Below, in pieces: positions 44,474-53,305 of a stretch of 64,000 bases of DNA. Source of the DNA: CAVTND01 sp963735955. Its GTDB lineage: Bacteria; Pseudomonadota; Gammaproteobacteria; Burkholderiales; Burkholderiaceae_F. The first letter of the stretch is position 1, and every line of letters starts with the position of its first letter. The position numbers and the translations under genes were made by a program. The stretch covers positions 1 through 64,000 of the forward strand of contig CAVTND010000024.1 in assembly GCA_963735955.1 (NCBI GenBank), written 5' to 3'. Under the pieces are notes generated by a model. The model worked only from the letters and a program-made list of their open reading frames with translations, was not told the DNA's origin and did no database searches.

Positions 44474-45108
44474 GATGCGTTGGCCGGCAGGCTGTCCAGC
44501 TTGAGTTGAATGATCGGCCGCAACGGATGCTGCGCATCCGCCTTGGCCAAAGCTTCGGTGTAGGCGGTGCGGGCCTCCTCAGGCTTGCCTTGCGCCAGCA
44601 GCACGTCTCCGCGTCGGTCGAACACCAGCGTCGCCTGCGCGGCCGGCACTTCGACGTTCAGTGCCAGCAGGGCCTGATCAAACTGCTTGCTGTCCAGCAG
44701 GACGCCAGCCAGCCGAACGCGTGCAATCAAGGCTAGTTCGTCGTGGCCGGATTTTTCGATGACCCACTTCAGATGCTCGCCCGCCTTCCCATAGTCAGCA
44801 GCATCGGCCGCGAGCTTGGCGGCCTGCAGTGCTCCCATCGGTGCGTAGATCGAGCGGCCATAGTGTTCTATCAGGGATGCGGCAAGCGTCTGAGCCTTTT
44901 GCGCATCGCGTGAACGCACGGCCTGCTCGAGCTGAAGATAGACCCCGGCCGCCTTGGCCGCCTGCTCGCGCTCGTACCAGCGCCAGCCATTCCACGCAGC
45001 AAACGCCAGGAGCACTGCCGTCACTACAGTCAGCACCAGGTTGCCGTACTTCTGCCACCACGCCTTCAGTTCGGCGAGCTGTTCCTGTTCCTCGAGATCG
45101 TATGCCAT
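44470..45108 (-). CDS. yfgM: YfgM-family tetratricopeptide protein
   Basis: This 212-residue protein is anchored by one N-terminal transmembrane helix (NLVLTVVTAVLLAFAAWNGW) after the typical cytoplasmic start AYDLEEQEQLAELKAWWQKYG. The periplasmic part has TPR-like repeats (AAKLAADAADYGKAGEHLKWV, LAGVLLDSKQFDQALLAL, GDVLLAQGKPEEARTAYTEAL). YfgM is an ancillary SecYEG/PpiD-associated chaperone factor in enterics. The position between hisS and bamB supports the assignment. Confidence 0.92.
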   Translation of the reverse strand: MAYDLEEQEQLAELKAWWQKYGNLVLTVVTAVLLAFAAWNGWRWYEREQAAKAAGVYLQLEQAVRSRDAQKAQTLAASLIEHYGRSIYAPMGALQAAKLAADAADYGKAGEHLKWVIEKSGHDELALIARVRLAGVLLDSKQFDQALLALNVEVPAAQATLVFDRRGDVLLAQGKPEEARTAYTEALAKADAQHPLRPIIQLKLDSLPANAS

Positions 45109-45137
45109 TGTTTCTCTTCTCTGTCCTTGCTGATTGT

Positions 45138-46439
45138 CTAATCCTGTTCGTCCCGCAACAGGGCTTCGACCAGTGTGTCCGCCAGCACGGCGACCGGCAC
45201 GATACGCTGAGCGCCAATCGAGTCGCCCGCCGCCGTGCGCAGGGGCTTGACCGCGGCCGACTGTGCTGCCAACTCCGATTCGCCGATGATGATGGCGAAC
45301 TCGGCACCGCTTGCGTCCGCTTTCTTCATCTGCGCCTTCAGACCGGCTTCGCCCGCATGCAGGATGACATCCAGGCCGGCAGCCCGCAGCTGTTCGGCCA
45401 CCAGGAAAGCGGGCGTTGCGGTTGCGCCGCCCTGGTGCAGCACATAGGCATCCACGTGCGGTGACGTGTCCACGGTGCCGGCTTCCCGCAGCAAATCGAT
45501 TACGCGCTCCACGCCGATGGCAAAACCGCAGGCGGGCGTTGGTTTGCCGCCGATCCGTTCGGTCAGCGGGTCATAGCGGCCGCCGCCGCAGATCGTGCCC
45601 TGGGCGCCGAGTCCATCGCTGATCCATTCGAACACCGTCAGGTTGTAGTAATCCAGGCCGCGCACCAGGCGCGGATTCACCAAGTAAGCGATGCCGGCGG
45701 CCGTCAGCAGCGCCTGCAGGCCTTCGAAGTGTGCACGGGATCCGGCATTCAGATACGCATCTATCCGCGGCGCCGCATCGATGATTTCGGCCAAGGCCGG
45801 ATTCTTGCTGTCCAGGATCCGCAGAGGATTGGTGCGCAGGCGTCGCCGCGCATCCATATCGAGAACAGCCTCGTGACGCTCGAAGTGCGCGATCAGATCG
45901 GCTCGATGGCATGCGCGTTCATCGGCCTGACCAAGACAGTTCAGTTCCAGCCGCACACCTGTCAGGCCCAGGATGCGCCATAGTCGTGCAAGCATGGCGA
46001 CGTGTTCAGCGTCGATGTCGGGCCCGCCAAATCCGAGGGCTTCGACATTGATTTGATGGAACTGGCGATAACGCCCGCGCTGCGGCCGCTCGTGGCGGAA
46101 CACCGGACCTGCCGACCAGACGCGCTTCGGGCCGTCGTAGGTGAGGTTGTGTTCGATCGTGGCGCGCACCGTGCCGGCCGTGAATTCCGGTCGCAGTGTC
46201 AGTTGCTCGCCATTCAGGCGATCCTCGAACGAGTACATCTCCTTTTCAACGATGTCGGTGACCTCGCCGATGCCCCGCACGAAAAGCTCGGTGTGCTCGA
46301 GCATCGGAGTGCGGATCTGCTGATAGCCGTAGCTGCGCGTCCAGTCGGCAACCCGCGCCTCGAACCACTCCCATAGTGCCGATTCCGCCGGCAGCAGGTC
46401 GTTCATGCCGCGCACGGCGGCGAGCTTTTTGCCGCTCAT
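45138..46439 (-). CDS. hisS: Histidyl-tRNA synthetase
   Basis: HisRS charges tRNA-His. The 433-residue class II enzyme shows VRGMNDLLPAESALWE, motif 2 (GPVFRHERPQRGRYRQFHQIN), the histidine-specific LVRGLDYYNLTVFEW, motif 3 with ACGFAIGVERVIDLL and a C-terminal anticodon-binding domain. It follows ispG after 3 bp and precedes yfgM. Confidence 0.96.
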   Translation of the reverse strand: MSGKKLAAVRGMNDLLPAESALWEWFEARVADWTRSYGYQQIRTPMLEHTELFVRGIGEVTDIVEKEMYSFEDRLNGEQLTLRPEFTAGTVRATIEHNLTYDGPKRVWSAGPVFRHERPQRGRYRQFHQINVEALGFGGPDIDAEHVAMLARLWRILGLTGVRLELNCLGQADERACHRADLIAHFERHEAVLDMDARRRLRTNPLRILDSKNPALAEIIDAAPRIDAYLNAGSRAHFEGLQALLTAAGIAYLVNPRLVRGLDYYNLTVFEWISDGLGAQGTICGGGRYDPLTERIGGKPTPACGFAIGVERVIDLLREAGTVDTSPHVDAYVLHQGGATATPAFLVAEQLRAAGLDVILHAGEAGLKAQMKKADASGAEFAIIIGESELAAQSAAVKPLRTAAGDSIGAQRIVPVAVLADTLVEALLRDEQD

Positions 46440-46442
46440 CGC

Positions 46443-47723
46443 TCAGGCTGCCGCGCGCATGTAGCGGCGCTGCACGTAGTCCTCGACGATCGCCTGGAAC
46501 TCCTCGGCGATCCGCTCACCTTTCAGCGTGATCCTGCGTTCACCGTCCACATACACCGGGGCCACCGGCTGCTCGCCGGTGCCGGGCAGCGAAATACCGA
46601 TATTGGCGTGCTTGCTTTCGCCGGGACCGTTGACCACGCAGCCCATGACCGCCACGCTCATCGACTCCACGCCGGCGTATTGCGTCCGCCAGACCGGCAT
46701 CTGCTCGCGCAAATAGGCCTGAATGCGGTCGGCAAGCTCCTGGAAGGTCGTGCTGGTGGTACGGCCACAGCCAGGACAGGCAATCACCAGCGGCGTGAAG
46801 GCCCGCAGGCCGATTGTCTGCAGGATCTCCTGCGCCACCTGCACCTCTCGCGTACGCGACTCGCCTGGCGCAGGCGTCAACGACACCCGGATCGTGTCGC
46901 CAATTCCTTCCTGCAGCAGCACGGCCAGTGCTGCGGTCGATGCGACGATGCCCTTGCTGCCCATTCCTGCTTCGGTCAGTCCGAGGTGCAGCGGGTAGTC
47001 ACAGCGCCGTGACAGTTCGCGATACACCGCAATCAGGTCCTGCACGCCGCTGACCTTGGCAGACAGGCAGATCATGTTGCCGGCCAGGCCGAGTTCTTCG
47101 GCGCGTTCCGCATTCTCGATCGCCGAGCGCACCAGCGCTTCACGCAACACTGCTCGCGCATCCCAGGGCTCGGCACGCCGTGCGTTCGCATCCATCATGC
47201 GCGCCAGCAGTTCCTGATCGAGCGAGCCCCAGTTGACGCCGATCCGCACCGGCTTTTCGAACTGACAGGCAACCTCGATCATGCGCGCATAGTTGTCTTC
47301 GCGGCGCGCACCCTTGCCGACGTTGCCGGGATTGATGCGATATTTGGAAAGCGCCCGCGCGCAGGCAGGATAGTCACTCAGCAGTTTGTGGCCGTTGTAG
47401 TGAAAATCACCGATCAAGGGAACGTTCACTCCCATGCGGTCCAGCTGCTCGCGGATCGCCGGCACCTCGGCGGCGGCCTGCGCCGAGTTCACCGTAATGC
47501 GCACGGCTTCACTGCCAGCAGCAGCCAGCTCCTTGACCTGGATTGCCGTTGCGATCGCATCCGCCGTGTCGGTATTGGTCATCGACTGCACCAGCACCGG
47601 TGCATCGCCACCGATTCGAAGGCTCGCCGAGCCCCAGTTCAGCAGAAGCTGCCGCGTCAGCCGCCGCGGCGCCGGCTCGGTTCGCGGTGGCATGCAGACC
47701 ACGGGTTCGATCGCCTGATTCAT
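46443..47723 (-). CDS. ispG: 4-hydroxy-3-methylbut-2-enyl diphosphate synthase IspG (GcpE)
   Basis: IspG reductively opens 2-C-methylerythritol cyclodiphosphate in the non-mevalonate isoprenoid route. The 426-residue protein has the TIM-barrel domain (VLVQSMTNTDTADA, PLIGDFHYNGHKLL, RINPGNVG) and the [4Fe-4S] ligands in CPGCGRTT and MGCVVNGPGESK. The long insertion seen in plant and some bacterial enzymes is absent. It is the gene before hisS in the conserved rodZ-ispG-hisS order. Confidence 0.95.
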   Translation of the reverse strand: MNQAIEPVVCMPPRTEPAPRRLTRQLLLNWGSASLRIGGDAPVLVQSMTNTDTADAIATAIQVKELAAAGSEAVRITVNSAQAAAEVPAIREQLDRMGVNVPLIGDFHYNGHKLLSDYPACARALSKYRINPGNVGKGARREDNYARMIEVACQFEKPVRIGVNWGSLDQELLARMMDANARRAEPWDARAVLREALVRSAIENAERAEELGLAGNMICLSAKVSGVQDLIAVYRELSRRCDYPLHLGLTEAGMGSKGIVASTAALAVLLQEGIGDTIRVSLTPAPGESRTREVQVAQEILQTIGLRAFTPLVIACPGCGRTTSTTFQELADRIQAYLREQMPVWRTQYAGVESMSVAVMGCVVNGPGESKHANIGISLPGTGEQPVAPVYVDGERRITLKGERIAEEFQAIVEDYVQRRYMRAAA

Positions 47724-47734
47724 CCAGTCGGGCC

Positions 47735-48586
47735 TCAGTTCACACTAAAGCGGGCAACATTCTGGCGCGTGAATTCGGCCATATCGAAGGCCTCACCGCG
47801 TACCTGCACACGAGCCTGGTTGGCGTCACCTAGCACCACAGTCAGCGGCGGCGATTGGTTGAACTTCCGCACGACACCTGCAACCGCCTGTTCGGACAGC
47901 AACACGCGCCCATCCGGTGTCGTCACCTGAACCCAGCACGGGCCGGAAAACTCCAGGCTTAGCAATGGGACAGGCCCCGCTGGAGCGGCCAGCTCGCTCG
48001 CTGCCACCGGCGGCGCTGCGGCCTCTTCGGCTACCTCGGCGGGTGCAACCGAAGGCGGCGTCGGCTCGGACTTCGAAGGAATAGCAGGCGCCGAAGGCAG
48101 AGGCGGAGCAAGCTTGACCGTGGCCGCCGGCGCGGACACTCGCAGTCCGGTGTACCAGCCGACCAGGGCCAGGCCAATGAGCAAGAGCAAGGCGGCAACC
48201 AGCACCACATGCCGCCACACGTGCACGTCGGCTGTGGATGGCACGGTCGGGTCGCGGCCGCGAGCGATGGAGTCAGCTGCTGCGCCGGCCGGAGCTGCTC
48301 GCGTCGCCAAATCCTCGAGCAGGGGCGCAGCGTCCACATTGAGGATGCGCGCGTAGCTGCGAATGAAGCCGCGCACATAGGCAGTCTCGGGCAATTTCGA
48401 CAGGTCTTCGCTCTCGATCGCCTGGACCTGATTCGGGTGCAGCCGCAAGCGGGCGGCGATGTCGTTGACGGTCAGGCCAGCGCGACTGCGTTCCCAGGCA
48501 AGTCGGGCGCCATACGATTCCGGCGCGATCGCGGGTTCGGATGTCGTCCCTGGAACGCCGATCGGAACATCGCTTGCATCACTCAT
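47735..48586 (-). CDS. rodZ: RodZ-like helix-turn-helix membrane protein
   Basis: This 283-residue protein has a cytoplasmic HTH domain (GARLAWERSRAGLTVNDIAARLRLHPNQVQAIE, then LPETAYVRGFIRSYARIL), a single transmembrane helix (HVVLVAALLLLIGLALVGWY), a Pro/Ala-rich periplasmic linker and a C-terminal DUF4115 beta domain (LSLEFSGPCWVQVTTPDGRVL). RodZ anchors MreB filaments for rod shape. ATG 48586 overlaps the pilW end by 8 bp. Confidence 0.9.
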   Translation of the reverse strand: MSDASDVPIGVPGTTSEPAIAPESYGARLAWERSRAGLTVNDIAARLRLHPNQVQAIESEDLSKLPETAYVRGFIRSYARILNVDAAPLLEDLATRAAPAGAAADSIARGRDPTVPSTADVHVWRHVVLVAALLLLIGLALVGWYTGLRVSAPAATVKLAPPLPSAPAIPSKSEPTPPSVAPAEVAEEAAAPPVAASELAAPAGPVPLLSLEFSGPCWVQVTTPDGRVLLSEQAVAGVVRKFNQSPPLTVVLGDANQARVQVRGEAFDMAEFTRQNVARFSVN

Positions 48587-49388
48587 CAAACGCGCCCCTG
48601 GCGAGCAGGGCAGCCTCCGGCGAGCTCGGATAGCGCTGCCGCAACTCGCTGGCATATTGGCTCTCGCTGCGCAAATTACCCTGAGCGCGAGCCAGGCGAA
48701 GTCCCAGCCATATCGATGTGGCCGACGGCTCGACCGACTTGGTAAGCAGTCCGTAGTAGAACTCGGCCCGATCGATCTTGCCGGTCGCAAGGTACAGTCG
48801 AGCCAGTTCGTACTTCGTCGATGCGTTGGATGCGTCGATCTCGAACGCGCGCCGCAGATAGCGTTCGGCGCTCGGATAATCCTTGATCTGCAGGTAGCAG
48901 ATACCGGCGTTCTGGTTCGCTTTTTCCGGTGTTGAATACAGGGGATCCGCTAGCGCACGCTGGAAATAGGCCATCGCCTCAGGTTCGCGCCCGGTCTGGC
49001 ACAGATACCAACCGTAGTTGTTGTTGAGATCCGGGCTGGTCGGCTCCAGTTTCAATGAGCGTTGGAAATTTTCTTCTGCCTGCGCCCGCTCTCCGAGCCC
49101 CATGTAGATAAGGCCAAGCATGCCGTAGGCATCGGCAAAACCGGGATCAATGCTGACCGCGCGGCGCGTCTCCTCGAGCGCTACCGCGTACTGTCCATTG
49201 CGCAGATAGCCCGCAGCCAGATCGGTACGGGCGCGCGCCCGCTTGCGGATCTCCGCGTCGGACGACTTGTCGCCCGGCCGCGACGTGGTTGAGACCAGCT
49301 CACCGCCGGTGGTCGTAGTGGTGGTCGTGGTACATGCTGCCAATCCGACGACACTCAACCACAACGCAAGTGAACGAACTGCAGACAT
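48579..49388 (-). CDS. pilW: Type IV pilus biogenesis TPR lipoprotein PilW/PilF
   Basis: PilF/PilW is an outer membrane lipoprotein pilotin for the PilQ secretin. The 269-residue protein starts at ATG 49388 after AAGGA, with a signal peptide ending in the lipobox VGLAAC. A run of eight Thr follows the lipidated Cys. TPR units then appear: RTDLAAGYLRNGQYAVALEE, AYGMLGLIYMGLGERAQAEE, LNNNYGWYLCQTGREPEAM. No other pilus genes are in the window, but this location upstream of rodZ is typical. Confidence 0.88.
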   Translation of the reverse strand: MSAVRSLALWLSVVGLAACTTTTTTTTGGELVSTTSRPGDKSSDAEIRKRARARTDLAAGYLRNGQYAVALEETRRAVSIDPGFADAYGMLGLIYMGLGERAQAEENFQRSLKLEPTSPDLNNNYGWYLCQTGREPEAMAYFQRALADPLYSTPEKANQNAGICYLQIKDYPSAERYLRRAFEIDASNASTKYELARLYLATGKIDRAEFYYGLLTKSVEPSATSIWLGLRLARAQGNLRSESQYASELRQRYPSSPEAALLARGAFDE

Positions 49389-49413
49389 CAGCAGATCCTT
49401 AGGGGTAAGTCTT

Positions 49414-50544
49414 CTAGTGGCCATTCGATCCGGCCGTCACGGCGATCGGCACGTACTGGTGTCCCGCGCGAGCGGCCCGCTTCGTTCGGTCCTGTACTTG
49501 ACCGGCCAACTGGCCGCAGGCCGCTGCAATATCGTCACCCCGCGTGCGGCGTACCGTGGCCACGTAGTCGGCATCGTTGAGGATCTGGGCAAAGTCCCGG
49601 ATACGTTCCGGACTCGAGCGCGCCAGGCCTGCGTCCGGAAATGGATTGAATGGAATCAGGTTGAACTTGCACGGTACATCCTGTACCAGCGCCAGGAGTT
49701 GTTTCGCGTGCATGGGCGAGTCGTTGACGCCGTCGAGCATCACATATTCGAAGGTGATGAAGTCGCGCGGCGCCACCTTCAGGTAGCGCCCGCAGGCGGC
49801 AAGCAGCTCGCGCAGCGGGTACTTGCGATTCAGTGGGACCAGCGTGTCACGCAGGGCGTCGTTCGGCGCGTGCAGTGAGACCGCCAGGGCGACCGGGCAA
49901 TCCGCGGCGAGGCGATCGATCTGCGGCACCATGCCCGACGTCGATACCGTCACACGCCGGCGCGATAGTCCATAGGCGTGGTCGTCGAGCATCAAGCGCA
50001 GGGCAGGAAGAAGTGCATCGTAGTTCTGCAGCGGCTCGCCCATTCCCATCATCACGACATTGCTGATCACCCGGTCAGTCTCCGCTTGAAGATCGAGCGC
50101 GCGGCGCAGGGCGTGCTCGGCCAGCCACAGTTGGCCGATGATCTCGCCGGTGGTCAGATTGCGACTAAAACCCTGCCGACCGGTCGCGCAGAACACGCAG
50201 TTGACCGCACAACCTGCTTGCGAGGAGATACACAAGGTACCGCGATCGTCTTCGGGGATGAACACGGTCTCGATCGCATTGCCTCGTCCGACATCGAGCA
50301 GCCATTTTCGGGTGCCGTCATCGGCCGTCGTGTCGCCTACTATCGCCAGCGCGACAATTTCCGCCTGAGACTCGAGTTTCGTCCGCAAGGAACGCGCCAG
50401 ATCCGACATGTCCTCGAAGCGTGCGACTCCGCGCCGATGCATCCAGCGCGCAAGTTGGCGTGCTCGAAACGGTCTTTCGCCGACTGATTCGACATACGCG
50501 GTCAGCGCGGCGAGATCGAGGTCGAGCAGATTGGTGCGCGGCAT
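49414..50544 (-). CDS. rlmN: Dual-specificity 23S rRNA/tRNA adenine-C2 methyltransferase RlmN
   Basis: This radical SAM enzyme methylates A2503 of 23S rRNA and A37 of some tRNAs. The 376-residue protein has RQLARWMHRRGV, the SQAGCAVNCVFCATGRQGF cluster motif (Cys-x3-Cys-x2-Cys), GMGEPLQNYD and RRVTVSTSGMVP. The C-terminal Cys of GDDIAAACGQL carries the transient methyl link. ATG 50544 is the standard start (PRTNLLDLD). It lies 20 bp after ndk. Confidence 0.95.
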   Translation of the reverse strand: MPRTNLLDLDLAALTAYVESVGERPFRARQLARWMHRRGVARFEDMSDLARSLRTKLESQAEIVALAIVGDTTADDGTRKWLLDVGRGNAIETVFIPEDDRGTLCISSQAGCAVNCVFCATGRQGFSRNLTTGEIIGQLWLAEHALRRALDLQAETDRVISNVVMMGMGEPLQNYDALLPALRLMLDDHAYGLSRRRVTVSTSGMVPQIDRLAADCPVALAVSLHAPNDALRDTLVPLNRKYPLRELLAACGRYLKVAPRDFITFEYVMLDGVNDSPMHAKQLLALVQDVPCKFNLIPFNPFPDAGLARSSPERIRDFAQILNDADYVATVRRTRGDDIAAACGQLAGQVQDRTKRAARAGHQYVPIAVTAGSNGH

Positions 50545-50563
50545 CTGTGGCAACCCAGCCCGA

Positions 50564-50989
50564 TCAACGCGGATAGACGTTGAGCAGCGGAAAAAAATAT
50601 GCGATCTCGGTTCGTGCCGTATCGGCGCCATCAGACCCGTGCACCGCATTGGCGTCAATGCTGGCCGCGAAGTCAGCGCGTATCGTCCCTTTCTCAGCCT
50701 TCTTCGGGTCGGTCGCACCCATCAGGTCACGATTTTTCGTGATCGAGCCCTCGCCTTCGAGCACCTGCACCATGATCGGGCCGGACACCATGAAATCCAC
50801 CAGGTCCTTGAAGAATGGACGTTCGCGATGCACAGCGTAGAACCCCTCCGCCTCGGCGCGCGACAACCACATCATGCGAGCCGCAATGACCTTGAGACCA
50901 TTTGTCTCGAACCGCGAGTAGATCTTGCCGATGACGTTTTTTGCAACAGCATCGGGCTTGATGATCGACAAAGTGCGTTCCAACGCCAT
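50564..50989 (-). CDS. ndk: Nucleoside diphosphate kinase
   Basis: Ndk balances NTP pools by a phosphohistidine mechanism. The 141-residue protein begins ALERTLSIIKPDAVAKNVIG and has the active-site His in the NAVHGSD motif with preceding TIRADFAASIDA. It precedes rlmN on the minus strand, a common betaproteobacterial pair. The length and all catalytic residues are normal. Confidence 0.97.
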   Translation of the reverse strand: MALERTLSIIKPDAVAKNVIGKIYSRFETNGLKVIAARMMWLSRAEAEGFYAVHRERPFFKDLVDFMVSGPIMVQVLEGEGSITKNRDLMGATDPKKAEKGTIRADFAASIDANAVHGSDGADTARTEIAYFFPLLNVYPR

Positions 50990-51106
50990 GACTTCTACCT
51001 TCTTTGCTTGCCTGTTCGGAATTTTCGAAAGCGCGCAGGCGCGTCCACCAATGCGCGGCTTGTCGACCCAAAAACCTCGACAAATGAAGAACTTGCAACG
51101 TCGAGC

Positions 51107-52504
51107 TTAGCCGGAAATTTTATCACGCGAGAGCACTTGTGCCGTGCCGGCCGCGGGCTCGAGCACGGCGATCGATTCAACGTGTGAAGTGTGCGGAAAC
51201 ATGTTGACGACTCCGGCGGAACGCAAGGCCCAATTGCCTTCATGGACCAGCACCGCGCAATCGCGTGCCAGGGTCGCCGGGCTGCAGGAGACATAGACCA
51301 GGCGCTGGGGTGGCCGTCGCGCCGCGGCCAGCGAGCGCACCACTGCCAATGCTCCTTCACGCGGCGGGTCGATCAACACCTTGTCGACCGGCCCGTTGGT
51401 GTCGAGCAGGCGCTGCCAGTCCTCGCTCGACCAATCGAACAGGTCCCTGGTCTCGAAACGGGTTCGTGTCTCAAGATGATTGACGATTGCCGCCGCACTC
51501 GCCCGTCGCGCCAGCGTCGCACTGGCATCGATCCCGATCACACGTTGCGCCCGCGTAGCGAGCGGCAGCGTGAAGTTGCCGAGCCCGCAGAAGAAGTCGA
51601 CGACCTGCTCATTGTCCGCCGGCTCCAGCAACGCGATCGCGCGACCGACCAGAATTTCGTTGACGCGATGATTGACTTGCGTGAAATCGGTCGGACCGAA
51701 AGGCAGAGTGATACCGAATTCGGGCAGCTGCAGCAGCAGTTCGCCGGGCTGGACGTCGGAAAGCGGCGCCGCGCTGTCCGGGCCGGCCGGCTGCAACCAG
51801 AACTCGACCGCATGCTGCTCACCAAACGCAGCCATCTTGGCGCGATCGGCTTCGCTCGGTGCTTGGAGCACGCGCAACACAAGCACGATCTGCATTACGC
51901 CGCCCCGATCGCCGACCGCCAGTTCAATCTGTGGCAGGCGATTCGGCAGGGAGAGTGAAGCGATCAGTGCACGCAGAGGAACCAGAAGATCGCTGACTCG
52001 CTTAGGCAAGACCTGACAGGAGCGCATGTCGGCGACATAGCTGCTGGCGCGCTCGTGAAAACCGACCAGCACTCCGCCCTTCTTCGGCACGTGACGCACC
52101 GTGAGTCGTGCACGGTGCCGGTAGTTCCAGTTCGCACCTGCCAGCGGTCGCAGCATGCGCTCGGCGCGCAGCTGGCCGATATGCCAGAGGCTGTCCTCGA
52201 GCACGCGCTGCTTGACCGCCACCTGGGCGCGCGGCTCCAGATGCTGCATTGAGCAGCCACCACAGGCGCCGGGACCGAGTCCGAAATGCGGGCACGGTGG
52301 CGTGACGCGCAAGGTGGAGGCACGCTCAATTTCCACCACGCGGCCGGCCTCGTAGCTGGCCTTGTTGCGGCGGCGTTCATACGTCACGCGTTCGCCCGGC
52401 AACGCGCCCTCGACAAAGGCTACCTTGCCGTCGCGGTGACCGACGCCACGGCCCTCCTGGTCAAGCGACTCAATCTCGACCGAGAATTGTTCAAACGTAC
52501 GCAC
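51107..52504 (-). CDS. rlmD: 23S rRNA (uracil-1939-C5) methyltransferase RlmD
   Basis: This 465-residue enzyme has an N-terminal TRAM RNA-binding domain (VEIESLDQEGRGVGHRDGKV, FVEGALPGERVTYERRR), [4Fe-4S] cluster Cys in CPHFGLGPGACGGCSMQHLE, the SAM motif VVDFFCGLGNFTLPLA, DKVLIDPPREGA, and the catalytic Cys in VYVSCSPATLARD. Translation begins at GTG 52504, 3 bp after the exonuclease stop. The Cys pattern distinguishes RlmD from RlmC/TrmA. Confidence 0.94.
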   Translation of the reverse strand: MRTFEQFSVEIESLDQEGRGVGHRDGKVAFVEGALPGERVTYERRRNKASYEAGRVVEIERASTLRVTPPCPHFGLGPGACGGCSMQHLEPRAQVAVKQRVLEDSLWHIGQLRAERMLRPLAGANWNYRHRARLTVRHVPKKGGVLVGFHERASSYVADMRSCQVLPKRVSDLLVPLRALIASLSLPNRLPQIELAVGDRGGVMQIVLVLRVLQAPSEADRAKMAAFGEQHAVEFWLQPAGPDSAAPLSDVQPGELLLQLPEFGITLPFGPTDFTQVNHRVNEILVGRAIALLEPADNEQVVDFFCGLGNFTLPLATRAQRVIGIDASATLARRASAAAIVNHLETRTRFETRDLFDWSSEDWQRLLDTNGPVDKVLIDPPREGALAVVRSLAAARRPPQRLVYVSCSPATLARDCAVLVHEGNWALRSAGVVNMFPHTSHVESIAVLEPAAGTAQVLSRDKISG

Positions 52505-52507
52505 TGT

Positions 52508-53281
52508 CTAGGGCCAGGCCGCCAGGTACTGGCGCCAGTGCGCCTGCGGCAAACTGGCCAGCACGGCGCGCACCGCTTGCTCTTCGGACTCCGCCTGTTC
52601 GCTGGTCAGGACGCCACGCATCTTGCGAAAGCGCGTGTACAGAAGGTAGGTGTTGACGACGTCTGTTTCGCAGTAGTTGCGGATCTCGGCGATGCCTCCG
52701 GCACGCCACGCATCCCAGACCCGGCTTCCATCCATGCCGAGCTTGCCGGCAAAGCCGCACAGCTTGGCGAGATCGTCGAGCGGCGCGCTCGCCCGTGGCT
52801 GATACAGCGCGAGCAGGTCCATCAGGTCAGTATGGCGAGTGTGATAACGGCTGATGTAGTTGTTGAAGCGAAAGTCGCGATCCTCGTCACCCAGATCCCA
52901 GTAGCGAGGTGCCTGCACGCCACGCATCAGTCCGCGGTAGTGCAGTACCGGCAGGTCGAAGCCACCACCGTTCCAGCTGACGAGCTGCGGCGTATGGCGC
53001 TCGATGGTGGCGAAAAAGGCCTGGATAAGTCGACCTTCGTCATCGTCGGGCTGCCCGATCGACCGCACCTTGAAACCCGAATCGTCGCGAAACGTGCAGG
53101 CAATCGCCACCACGCGGTGAAGATGCAGGGGCAGAAAGTCGCTGCCCGTTTTCTCGCGCCGCTCTGCAAATGCGCGCTGTGCGACCGCATCGTCATCCAG
53201 CCCGCCCCACTCGGCACGCAGGCGCCGCAGGCCATCGACATCGGGAACGGTCTCGATGTCGAAGACAAGGATCGGCGTCAT
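52508..53281 (-). CDS. Predicted 3'-5' exonuclease (PolB exonuclease-like)
   Basis: This 257-residue protein has a DEDDy-type exonuclease fold related to the proofreading domain of family B polymerases (PF10108). ExoI is VFDIETVPD, ExoII is VSWNGGGFDLPVLHYR, and ExoIII is NYCETDVVNTYLLYTRF. It is a stand-alone nuclease without a polymerase domain. The biological role is unknown; gene neighbourhood with rlmD is conserved in betaproteobacteria. ATG 53281 is preferred over an upstream TTG. Confidence 0.87.
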   Translation of the reverse strand: MTPILVFDIETVPDVDGLRRLRAEWGGLDDDAVAQRAFAERREKTGSDFLPLHLHRVVAIACTFRDDSGFKVRSIGQPDDDEGRLIQAFFATIERHTPQLVSWNGGGFDLPVLHYRGLMRGVQAPRYWDLGDEDRDFRFNNYISRYHTRHTDLMDLLALYQPRASAPLDDLAKLCGFAGKLGMDGSRVWDAWRAGGIAEIRNYCETDVVNTYLLYTRFRKMRGVLTSEQAESEEQAVRAVLASLPQAHWRQYLAAWP

Positions 53282-53305
53282 ACGCAAGAGGTCGACTGAC
53301 CGGTC